DNA of 64,000 nt from Anseranas semipalmata (taxonomy: Eukaryota; Chordata; Aves; Anseriformes; Anseranatidae), in NCBI GenBank assembly GCA_013399115.1, contig VXAA01003306.1, positions 417,403 to 481,402 on the forward strand, written 5' to 3'. Position numbers and translations under genes: made by a program. Positions 1-11,000 of this stretch are shown here, piece after piece (positions within the stretch are counted from its first letter, which is position 1; every line of letters begins with the position of its first letter). The notes below the pieces were generated by a model. The model was not told the DNA's origin. It was given only the letters and a program-made list of their open reading frames with translations, and searched no databases.

Positions 1-245
1 CTCCCTCCCGCCCTCCTCCTCCCGCCCCGGCCCGCTGACAGGGGCCGCGCGCGGGGAGCGCCTCAGCCGGCGGCTGCGGCAGGCCCAGGCCGGGGGGGAG
101 CTGGAACGCAAGCCACGGGCGTAGCTCCCCGGGCACCCTCCTGCCAGCACCCCGGGACTCGGCGCCAAGCACCCCTGCCGCCCCCCCTCGCTATAAGCAC
201 CCGGCTGGTCCCGGCAGCACCTCATCACGCTGCTCCGTGCCCAGT
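1..245. promoter_or_regulatory. CpG-rich edge, possible promoter of a flanking gene
   Basis: The first 250 bases are strongly GC- and CpG-rich (runs such as ccgcgcgcgggg) and then drop to ordinary composition. The island is cut by the window edge. No coding exon was recognised on either strand. In human, SAMHD1 lies just 3' of RBL1 in the same orientation, so its promoter is one possibility. That is inference from human gene order only. Confidence 0.4.
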
Positions 246-861
246 CCCAGCACCTTTGGGCGCTGCTGAGGTGTCCAGCAGCCTCTGTCCGGGCACTGGG
301 GTGGATGGGGAGCACCCACAAATGGTCAGCGCTGGAAGTAGCACAGTGGCCCGTTATTCCACAGGCTGTCCCTCTCGCATCCGATGTAGGAGGCTGCTTT
401 CTGAAACAAGTCATCCTTCACGTAAAAGCTTTGATCATGCCAGTGCAGCCATGGGGCATGCAGAGCTGCCGCAGCAAGGACTGCAAGGAGTTCAGACATA
501 AATACCTGGAGTGCCGGACCAACACCAGCCAGCCCTGTTCGTTGTCCCAAGTCCAGCTAAGCCTCCACGAAGGTGCTCCCAAAAGACACGACACCTTATA
601 ACGCTATTGCCCCAAATTGCTGTGCCTTCAAACAATGCTTCTGAAGGCATCCATACCCAGCTGTTCAGGACCTCGTTCCCAAGACATCACCAGCAACAAA
701 AAGAGATGCACCCCAGGTTCCAGAATCTCATTTGCTCACGACAGGGATGACCAGACACACAGCTGTCACAGGTACAGACACACGCTTGTTTCCAGATAGC
801 ACACCCACAAGGAACATCCCAACATCCATGAAACAGAGGAATCCCTTGGTGGTATGCACAG
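246..861. other. Intergenic DNA, nothing recognised
   Basis: Short open frames occur on both strands but overlap each other and match no family I know. I see no splice-bounded exon, RNA gene or repeat here. Confidence 0.5.
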
Positions 862-1955
862 ACGTTGGGTTTACATGGCAGGGTTTGGGTGGCAGGGGGG
901 GCTGCAGGGGAGGTTCTGTGAGAAGAGTCCAGAACCTGCCCGCATGTCGGACACAGCTGGCTCCAAAAGGCCCTCGCCGCTGGCCAAGTCTGAGCCCATT
1001 GGTGATGCAGGTGGTGCCTCTGTGATAACGGATTTAAGAAAGGGTAAAAAGGCTGTGCAGCGGCTGTAAGAGAGGAGTGAGGAAATGTAGAGAGAAACAA
1101 TCCCACAGACACCAAGGTCAGTGCAGAAGGAGGGCAGGAGGTGCTCCAGGTGCTGGAGCAGAAGTTCCCCTGCGGCCCGTGCAGAGGCCCGTGAGGAGCA
1201 GGCCGTCCCCCTGCAGCCCATGGGTACCACATGGAGCAGATCTCCACGCTGCAGCCCATGGAGAAGCCCACAGTGGAGCAGGTGGAGGTGGCCTGAAGGA
1301 GGCTGCGGCCCATAGAGAGTCCCCGCAGGAGCAGGCTCTGGGCCAGAGCTGCAGCTGGGGAGAGGAGCCCCCGCAGGAGCAAGGGATCTGGTGGGAGCTG
1401 CTGCCCGTGGGGACCTGTGCTGGAGCAGTTTGGTCCTGAGGGATGGACCCCGGGGTACGGACCCATATTGGAGTAGTTCTTGAAGAACTGCTGTCTGTGG
1501 GAAGCCCACACTGGAACAGCTGCTGAAGGACTGCATCCAATTGGAGGGACCCCACTCTGGCACAGGGGAAGAGAGTGACCATGAAGGAGCAGCAGAGACA
1601 AAGTGTCCTGGACTGACCACAGCCCCCATTCCCCGTTCCCCTGTGCTGCTCAGGGAGGAAGGAGGCAAAAGACACAGGAGAGAAACAGGCTGGGAAGAAG
1701 GAGAGGGTAGGGGAAAGTGTTTTTAGTTTTTGTTTGTTTGTTTTGTTTTTCTTTTTCTCTATTTTTGAATGGCAATAAATTAAATTATTCTCCCCTATGT
1801 CAGGTCTGTTTTGATGGTAATTGGCGAGTGATCTTCCTGTTCTTATCTGAAAACACAACCTTTTTCATTGTGTTTTCTCCCCCTGTGCTGCTGAGGAGTG
1901 GCAGTTAGAGAGTGGCTTGGTGGGCACCAAGCATCCAGCCAAGGTCAAACCACCA
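862..1955 (-). mobile_element. Solo LTR-like element of an avian endogenous retrovirus (probably ERVL type)
   Basis: Read on the minus strand, the element starts around TGGTTTGACCTTGGCTGG near 1955. It runs through a degenerate GC-rich tract rich in ATGGGCTGCAG-like units (about 1150-1450) and ends near CATGTAAACCCAACG at about 862. I recognise this architecture from interspersed LTRs in bird genomes. The long minus-strand open frames across it (304, 265 and 246 codons in three frames) overlap one another and look like by-products of its composition, not genes. No gag, pol or env internal region adjoins it. Boundaries are approximate and no target-site duplication was confirmed. Confidence 0.55.
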
Positions 1956-3127
1956 GAACACATTTCTGGGAGTTGCTGTGTTCTCATCACACCACAGTTC
2001 AGACATATAACAAAACAAACAAACAAGAAACTTGATAACAAAAAACCCTTTCTAGGCTTTTTGTGAGGTCTCAGCCCTTACACGATGCTATAACAATTTG
2101 CTTTTGTAAGTAAATACTCTGTTTTCTCACTTTCTGGTTATCGTCAGGAAAGTGCACTTAGTGCTCACTGTTTTTTGTTTGCCTGGACCTTTCTATCTGC
2201 TCTGGGGCTTTATGAGATTTCCTGTCCCTCATCAGCTGAAATGAAACAGCCTGACTGAGAGTAAGTCCCACCTACTCAGAGGAAATACGACTCTTCTCGG
2301 AAGGAACCTTAGCAGGCAAGAATAGGCTAGATCCATTAAGGAACATGACCATATGAAATAGTCACACACCTTTTTGATTTCCCCTCTCATACTGGAGTGA
2401 CACCAAAATGTCGCTGGTGCTTGTCCTTTTAAGGAATAGTTCATCAGCTTTCCATTCTGTACCTTTCTGAGCATCAAAAGCTCCCTGTTCTGAATAGGTC
2501 AACACTCAGAGGTAAAGAGCTTGCTGGGGAGGGGCAGTTTAAAGCCACACATCCTAGCCACAGTCCCAATACATCTGGAGGGCTCACTCTCCAAAAACAA
2601 GCAAACAAATGAAGAAAAAATAAAAAATAAAAGAAAAGAGGGATCTCATTGCATCTGTGGCCCTTAAACAGCAGGATAACTTCCCAAATCAATGAAAGTA
2701 GGACTGTGGAGAAATTGTAAGTCCACAGCAAAGCCATCCGTGACCTGGAACCAGTTCTTTCCACAACCTCATCTGCTTGATCCCTGTATTTACATGTTAA
2801 CTAGCTGATGTTCTTGTGACTAAACTCTTGCAAAGCTGTTTTTGTTACTGGGAATCATGATGACAGAAGGCAGAGGATACCTGTAGTCAGTGCTGTGGGG
2901 TGCACAGGGTGAACTGTGCTCCCTAAAACCAAACCTTCCCCATTACTCCGGTGTATTAACCTTCAAGGCAAGGCACAGCACTGAGCCCCGTGCCCATCAG
3001 CCCTGCCAAGCTCTCTACATCAGGTTCAGCAGGGCAGAACGGCCAGGAACCACCTCTGTGACTCAGCTGTCTTATGATATTCTTTTGGTCACTCAAGGAA
3101 GTTGAAAAATGTAATGTGTTTGGTATT
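1956..3127. other. Intergenic DNA, nothing recognised
   Basis: AT-leaning sequence with only short overlapping open frames and A-rich runs near 2600-2640. No exon, RNA gene or named repeat was recognised. Confidence 0.5.
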
Positions 3128-3394
3128 TGGATGATATAGGACCCAAGGGAACAGCCTGAAGCTGCATCAGAGGAGGTTCAGGCTAGATATCAGGAAAAGC
3201 TTCTTCACTGAGAGGGTGGTCAGGCACTGGAACAGGCTCCCCAGGGAAGTGGCACCGAGCCTGACAGAGTTCAAGAAGTGTTTGGACTACGCTCTCAGAC
3301 ACATGGTCTGATTTTGGGCTGCCCTTTAGGGACCTAGGAGTAGGACTCGATGATCCTTGTGGGTCCCTTCCAACTCGGGATATTCTATGATTAT
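3128..3394 (+). mobile_element. CR1 LINE 3'-end fragment
   Basis: This is a 5'-truncated CR1 tail. It carries the degraded end of the reverse-transcriptase frame (aggttcaggctagatatcag, then the ...acaggctccccagggaag region) followed by the 3' UTR (ggtcccttccaactcgg) and the terminal ATTCTATGATTAT. The frame is broken and inactive. Confidence 0.85.
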
Positions 3395-4213
3395 CCACCA
3401 GAGGGCTGCGCTGCCATCCAGAGGGACCTGGACAGGCTGGAGCATTGGGCAGTGAGGAACCTCATGAAGTTCAACAAAGGGAAGAAGTGCACCTCGGGCA
3501 GAATAACCCCGTGCGCCAGTACAGGTTGGCTGACCTGCTGGAAAGCAACCCTGCAGAGAAGGACCTGGGAGTCCTGGCGGACAGCAGGGTAACCCTGAGC
3601 CAGCATTGTGCCCTTGTGGCCAAGAAGGCCAATGGTAGCCTGGGGTGCATTAGGAGGAGTGTTGCCAGCAGGTCGAGGGAGGTGCTCATCGCCCTCTGCT
3701 CAGCCCTGGTGAGGCCACCCCTGGAGTATTGTGTCCAGTTCTGGGCTCCCCAGTACAAGAGGGACAGGGAGCTCCTGGAGCAGGTCCAGCGGAGGGCTAC
3801 AAAGATGATGAGGGGACTGGAGCATCTCTCCTACGAGGAGAGGCTGAGTGAGCTGGGCCTGTTTAGCTTGGAGAAGAGAAGACTGAGAGGGGATCTTATC
3901 AATGTGTACAAATATCTGACGAGAGGGTGTCAAGAGGATGGGGCCGGATTCTTTTCAGTGGTGCCCAGCGGCAGGACAAGAGGCAGCAGGCACAAACTGA
4001 ACCACAGGAAATTCTGGCTGAATATGAGAAAACGCTTCTTTACTGTGAGGGTGACAGAGCACTGGAGCAGGTTGCCCAGAGAGGCTGTGGCGTCTCCTTC
4101 TCTGGAGATACTCAAAACCCACCTGGATGCAAGCCTGAGCAATGTGCTCTAGGTGACCCCGCTTGGCAGGGTCCCTTCCAACCTCAACCAGTCTGTGGTT
4201 TTGTGATTCAGTG
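3395..4213 (+). mobile_element. CR1 LINE, 5'-truncated, C-terminal reverse transcriptase part
   Basis: An open frame at 3445-4152 encodes the C-terminal part of CR1 ORF2, with landmarks [43 protein letters not shown] and RLPREAVASPSLEI. The CR1 3' UTR and the terminal ttttgtgattcagtgatt follow. It abuts the preceding CR1 tail in the same orientation. The element is truncated and lacks the polymerase motifs and endonuclease, so it is dead. Confidence 0.9.
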
Positions 4214-5590
4214 ATTTGTCAAAGCAACATCCTCATGTTCTTCTGATACCCGTTTTTCAAGAACTGCTACTTGGGTGGTGAGATATGTGCTTATTGTAAA
4301 TTTATATTACGGTAAGCTTACTTTCTTTGTCCTGGAGACAGATTTAAACACATTCAGCCTCCTTCCTCTGCAATCCCAGCACTTATACACTCACTGTTCC
4401 TTCTGCAAGTCTTTGTGTCCCCATTTCTAACTGTTCCTAAAATGTCAAGTGAAAACAATACATCCTGCATGAGTCACAGGACTGGTAGACAAGAAGAATA
4501 TTTCCTAGCAGGAAACTAAACTGAATTTCAGTTTCAATTCCCCACGGTGCTTAATCACACTCTAACCACATATTTTCTCAAGGCCACATCTTAGTATGCT
4601 GGGGATGTGGCAACCTAATATTAACATATGACATACATAAAGCACTAGCAGATTTATTGTATTCTCCCTGGTGGTCTTGTAGTAAACACGAAGCTCTGAA
4701 CCCACTTTAAGCAGTGTTAAGGTGGCAATCTTTTCAGTGAAGAGAATTTGTGAGAATCTGTTTGGCTGGGGAAAACCACTGTTCCAGTAGATAGCACGCA
4801 GTTTTCAAGACTTAGATACAATAATCTTACTTCTCACTTTACAACACCTGTGATGCTTTCCCCTCATTGGCATTCTATCTGCAAAAGGGAAGTTTACAAC
4901 AAGAAAAGCCAGCCACATTTTCACAGCTATGCCCCTCAACATCCTCTTGGATTGGTAACTGCATTTTAACATAGCCTTTTGAGACTAATTCTTGACTCTA
5001 AAGCTCCGGTGTCAAAATTTCATTACAGCTGAATCCACAGAAACAAAACTGCCCCACTTCTTTTTCCTTGAGCTCTGAGCAACAAGGTCATGACAGCTCT
5101 GTTTGCAGCAAGAAAACCACCATAAAGCCAGCTTTTCAGTACAAATCTGTACATGTTGAACGTAGGTTTTGAATCCACTTAAACTTCTGAGATATGGGTT
5201 GTCACAACCAGCACGTGGCTCCAGTGTCAGGAGTCCACAACAATTTGAAATGTTCACCTATGCTGGAGTCATGTCACCCTTGTGTGAGCAGGGTCACCTG
5301 TCACTGCAGGATTTTCTCCTTTCCAGTGTTTTTTTGGTTACTTCACTGAATGCATTACTCACCCTTTCCTCCCAGAAACCGCATCCGACTGAAGCACAAC
5401 TACAGAAATCTCAGGAGGAAACTTCAGGCAGATCACACAAATGATAATGAATTCAAACTGGAAAACAACAACAACAACAAAAAACAAGAAATTTGAGAAA
5501 GCACAAAAATGATAAAGGTCTTTGACATTACAGGAAATGTAGGCAGAAGTCATCATGTAATGAATTACCACAGAAAACAGAGCAACTCAG
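4214..5590. other. Intergenic DNA between a CR1 element and the RBL1 3' end
   Basis: No gene, RNA or named repeat was recognised. A short (aac)n-like run lies near 5460-5480. The RBL1 transcript probably ends just inside or above this block. Confidence 0.5.
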
Positions 5591-7870
5591 GTTAAAAATA
5601 GTTTTGTTTATTATAAAATACATATTTACATGTGAAGGCACTTTAAACTGTTACAAAAAATTCATAAAGCTATTGTTTTAGCTGTTTAACAAGTCCAAAA
5701 CTATTTTTCTATCATCACCTAAACAGGTGAAAAAATCTGATCTGCATCCAGTTGTAGCACATTCATTTTTCTAATGAAAAAACACTACAGTTAATGACAA
5801 CTAATAAGGATTTGAGCACCATCAGTTCTCTACAGTTTCAGAGAATACTGTAACAGTGTGGTGAGCATATATGTGAGGAGGAAGAGGGATCTGCACATAA
5901 TGTTAAATTATAACTAAATCAACTACGTTCTTACCATACAATACTGCTGAAAAAGTTACGCTATTAAGCCTGATCTTACATCTATCATCCAGAAAGTCTG
6001 CAATCCTCCATGCAAATAAAGCTGACTCTATGGAAGGCTAAATCAGGCTTCCTCGTTTCCCCCTGTAAAGGAGGCTTTTAGGGACTGGATTATACATCAA
6101 ATAGCTATAGTCGTAACAGCACTGATGAGCAGATCAAGACAGAAAGGTTGTTTCCCTTGTACGTTTTGTCTCAAGATCCGAAGACAAATTCAAATAAAAT
6201 TAAAGGAACTGAACAGAAGAATCTACATTAAACCTAGTCAACTGTGTGTCTAATACCTCATACTGCAGCTCTGTACAGTCATACCTTGCTCTAACCAACA
6301 CCTTCTTCTGAAAGTCAAAAATCAAAGATATAAGTAGTTAACAGCTCAAAAATGAATTACAGTCTGTAAACTTTCTATTCCTTGCTGAGTAGGGTCCCTG
6401 CACATGTATGCTTTTAAATACATTTTCCCTCCATCTTTGCTGGCCAGATTCACTAGCTGAGACTGTTTGAGATCACACAAGTATTCTTCCCTGGAACTGC
6501 AGCACAGCAGATCTTGCAGTGTATACTAAACAAACCAAACAATGAAGTGAGCAGAGCTCTATAAGCAAGTCCTATGTAATCGTTATTTTTTTTCCAGTAC
6601 AATATACACAAAAGAAGTTGAAAAATGCAGTGCTGAGAAGTTTCTGTATGGCTTTAACCTTAAATGCAATTATGAAATAAGATCAAAATACTGATTTACA
6701 GTAATGAAAAAAAACTCGATTTTTTCCATTTTGGTAAAACAAATCCTATCAAATCCCTCAGTGTTAACAACTTAGTTATAAGAAATAGATCCTGGAATTT
6801 ACACGCTTCCAATGAAACCAACCCTTTAATAGCTACAAAAACATATATACAAACATGCCTTATCTGATGGGCTTACATTCAGTGTAGATACTACACAACA
6901 AGAGACTAAGATCTTCAGGAAAAAATAAAATGAAGAGACACAATTTGTTAAACGAATTTGCACATTTCAACAGCTGTAAGGTTGGCCAAAGCCCAAGCTG
7001 TTTTTCAGCTCTAACCAACTTGTACTTCTTCATGGTTAAGCTACAATTCATGTGAACAGCTTCTACAGCAGGGTGCGATCAAGATTCTGACTGGAAAGGA
7101 GCAGCTCCCATGGCAGCGTTCACTGGCTCGGGAGAAAGGTAATTCACACTTATTAAGCAGAAAGGTATCTTAGTGCTTTTTCAGATTTCAGTGTCCAATT
7201 TAAGCTACTGCTGCTTCTACTTTTTGGTTATTGCCTATATTGTTGCAGCAGCTCTCTGATCCATGTTGTATGTAAAGTACACTTTTGGTGAAGTTCTGAC
7301 AGGAGATAGAGCACAAGACATCAAGTCATACAGTTCAAAACTGTTCAGCTCTCACTGAGGCTGAATCATCCAATCTGTTCTCCACTCCAGTTACTCCACA
7401 GTCAAATAATGCATAAAATTCCACATTCTTTTAAAAATAAGGCACTTACAAAGTTTCTTCCCCAAGTACCAAAAGCTTGAGAAACATAACCGACTTCACT
7501 CTTTTCCTTACCGTTTTTATTCCAGAAATAAACCCCTGTTACTAGAAGCTGAATTACACTCAGAAATGAAATACTCTAAATTATGTTCAAAAACATCCAA
7601 CATCTAAAGATCAATCTTTTGCTAAATCAGCTCAAAGAGGGTAACATAGGACAGCAGGTTCTTTGGGAATAAAGATCACCACCACCTTTCATTCTCTGGC
7701 ATTTACTACTTAACCCTTGCTTTCTGCATCCTGCAGAAGTCAGTTAAAAGTTCAATGTTAACAAAACTTGGCAGTTGTCTCTATATACCATGTCAGAAAT
7801 GCAGGAAATAAATAGCACAACAGCTGTATCAAGTTCCATAGCTTCTAGATCCCACAGAAAACTGGCAGTT
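5590..7870 (-). other. RBL1: RBL1 3' untranslated region
   Basis: About 2.3 kb of AT-rich sequence lies directly 3' of the RBL1 stop codon on the minus strand, with no alternative exon. An AATAAA signal on the minus strand (plus-strand tttatt, 5607-5612) is a good candidate for the main polyadenylation signal, with cleavage near 5590. The end point is inferred. Confidence 0.6.
5607..5612 (-). terminator. RBL1: Candidate RBL1 polyadenylation signal AATAAA
   Basis: A canonical hexamer on the minus strand, 2.26 kb beyond the RBL1 stop and at the lower end of the AT-rich 3' UTR block. No transcript evidence is available. Confidence 0.45.
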
Positions 7871-8041
7871 TTAATGATTTGCTCTTTCACTGACAACATC
7901 CTGGAGACGTTTAAGTAGAACATCATCATTTTCCTGGCAGAGTCGCTTCGTAGGGGATTCAGTGTCACTATCAATTGTTATCGCTCGTTTCTTACTCCTG
8001 TGTTCACCTTGTTTTATCATATTGTTGATATCCTTCAAACT
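7871..8041 (-). CDS. RBL1: RBL1 exon 22 (last coding exon)
   Basis: 57 codons including the TAA stop at 7871-7873, phase 0 start after CTTGATCGCAG. It encodes [20 protein letters not shown], a CDK-type TESPTKR site and the family-typical end [20 protein letters not shown]. The basic clusters resemble the C-terminal nuclear localisation signal of p107. Confidence 0.97.
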   Translation of the reverse strand, partial: SLKDINNMIKQGEHRSKKRAITIDSDTESPTKRLCQENDDVLLKRLQDVVSERANH

Positions 8042-11000
8042 CTGCGATCAAGAAAAAAAATTTACAAAGTAATATGAGTTACTATGACTCCATTTCAAAC
8101 TTGATTTGGTTTTCAATTATCTGAGAACCAAAAAATTATTATTTTGAACCTCTCTGCTGAGTGAGTGAAGGATTCTACATAAAGAATTCTATCCCTTGCC
8201 ACAAACCAAGAAACTGGTTCAATGAATCCCCGCTGCATCAGAGCATGTTCTAATAATGAGATTAATTAACCCTCTCCCAGATGAAACCCTTTCAACCCTT
8301 TTATTTTCTACCTTGGAAGGGCTCCCATTAAACTTATACAGTAGTGCAGTTCGAGGTGTCAAGCAGGCACCGTTCTTGTGAGGCGAAACGTAAACCGAGT
8401 GCTGTTGAGAGATCCGTCGAGGTGATACCGGCTGTTGCTTAATGTTGGGGAATGGAGACAAAGGAGGGGCTTCCATCTGAAAGACAGGACAAATCCCCAT
8501 AGGAGCTGAATCAGAAATTACTGAAGAGCGGTAACTTCACAGAAAGGCAAGACTAACATGCTTCAGGTTTTCTTTAGAATATTTTGTCCCATAGCAGTTA
8601 AACAACTGAGCAAGCGTCTGCTAAACCACGGAACAAATTTACTTCCCAGATGTGTTTTGCCCAGAGAAGCTGTGGATGCCCCATCCCTGGAGGTGTTCAA
8701 GGCCAGGCTGGATGGGGCCCTGGGCAACCTGATCCAGTGGGTGGCATCCCTGCCTATGGCAGGGGGGTTGGAACCAGATGATCTTTAAGGTCCCTTCCAA
8801 CCCAAGCCATTCTATGATTCTATGTGTTACACAGATGCGCCACAGGCATTTTAGTAAACAGGTATTGCTATACAAAGAAGCTGAAAATGGGGTTGTAAAC
8901 TAAAATGCATCTGCAGTTTGTCCTCTTGAAAGGCTGTTAAAGCAAGTCCTCATAGCATTACCTAGAACTTTTTGACTTCTGTAACCATGCCAGGTGAATA
9001 ACGATACAAAATACTGACACAGAGTGCCAGGAAAACCACACTGTGTCCGACTATTCAGTAGAGCAAAACTCCAAATATTTTACTTACTACATGATCCTGG
9101 TTTGTGATATCGTACTTCAGCGCAAATGATTTTACTCTTCCTACATAGACTGCATTGTAAAATTTAATAAGATCTCCTCTCTCTTCTGTTCCTGACTCAC
9201 TGGAGTTCTCTGCTGCAGATCTTCCCGAGGAACTACCAGTTTTCACGGATGAGTCTAGCAATAAGAGAGAGCTTCAGGTTTCAGAACACAGTATCAGCAA
9301 ACTGAATTCTTTAGATTTAAACTTGTAATATCCAACTGACAAGAACTCATTCACAGACTGACCAATTAGTAAGATGAATTCAAGAAACATGCTTCAGACA
9401 AGGGTACATTGTAGGTGGTTTTAAGCATTAGAAGGAGTTTAAAATCCACTGCTAGCAGGCTACTGGATTATGACTGAAAAGGCTAGAGCAAATCTTTACT
9501 CCTAAATTGGAAATATCTGTAGCAAAAATTGTAGCAGTATTGATCCTTTTTCCAATGTGTTTTTTTTTCTTTTTTTAAAAGGAGTGGAAGTAGTGAAAAG
9601 CCATTTTTTGCTCATCTTTTTTTGGACTGCTGTACAACCCCATACAGCAATAATCAAATTAGCCAGGATGTAGAACAATGTTAACGTGCTCAGAACCTTG
9701 ACCTTGCTAATGCTCAGCACAAGTGCTAAGCAAACTTGCAGCAAAATTTTAAGCAGTCTGACAGCTTTTAACTTCTGTGAAGCTTTCTAGTGATCAGCTG
9801 GCAAAAAAATAGCTTCGTTCTCAACTCATACCTACTGCAAGGAAGCCATGAGACCATCTTTTCAGGCATGTAACTAAATGGTTGTTCAATGGAAAAAGCT
9901 GCAGCTGCACAGCAAGTATATTGCTGTTAATGTTATCTCTTGCCTACTTAAGCCAGACCACTACTGAACACAACCTTCTGCTTCATCCTCCATACTGTTT
10001 ACTACCAAGCAAAACACAGAATAAAGCCTCTTGCAATCAGTGCAATATGAAACAAACATCAAAAGCTTTAGTTGATACCCGTAATTCTTTAGTATGTCTG
10101 CGTTGTGTCACAGCACAAGCACATACTCCTGTAAGCTGTTGTCAAAAGAAGAGGAATTAATATAGATAAAGGAGACACTAGTCTACTAACTGATGAAAAA
10201 GTCAGGGAACTGAACAACTTCATAACCAAGTAAATGTGCTTGACAAAACACCCTATCCCAGTGCCACTCCAGATGCCCTATAACATCCAAGAATTGTGGA
10301 GCTGCTAGACAGGATGCTGAACCTACAGGAGATCAGCACTTTCCTGGACCCAGGCAGGATACTGCAAGGTGATTAAAAATGGCTCTAATATTCATTCAAG
10401 CAGTTGAATCCCACCCACAGTGGGAATCTGCCGTACGGAACAGCCTTCTAAATTTCTTTGTGCATCCTGGCTGCAGATCTGCTCTACTCATGGGTTCATA
10501 CATGGGCTTGTGATCTCTGAGTTTCCTGACAAGTCAGTAACAATGGGCATGGCACAATTTTCATGCTTTTTCTCAAATCCTATTTTTATCCCTTTCCTAT
10601 CTAACTCACAGCAAAGGAAAATATCAGCTATTTAAAAGAAACCTAATTATATATGAAAATGTTGGTCTAAGAGAGCCACTATTTTTATTTCCTGGGAACA
10701 GGTTCTCCCTATTTAAGCCTTCAGAATAGGTAATAGCATATTAGAAAAAAAATCTGTCATAGTATTCAGATACTGTTCATCTTTTTTTGTTAGCTGGTGT
10801 TGCTGTCTAAGAACCACAGTATTACTGACACACTAAGGAAATGCTTCAGTATCAAGCTATCAAATTTAAGAAAACAAAATGAAACATTTGTTCCAACTGG
10901 AAAGCATATTTTCCGTACCTAACACGCAGTAGGATTGCTGATAAAATGGTTTGTTTTTCAACAATATATTTCTTTTTCTTCAATACCTTTAAAACTTATT

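Noticed and set aside
687..1858. Long minus-strand open frames (up to 304 codons) as genes
   Set aside because: They overlap in several frames inside an LTR-like, stop-poor repetitive tract, with no splice structure or known domain.
8558..8788. Plus-strand 76-codon open frame
   Set aside because: Its C-terminal half is the end of CR1 ORF2 plus the CR1 3' UTR, and the N-terminal half is RBL1 intron.
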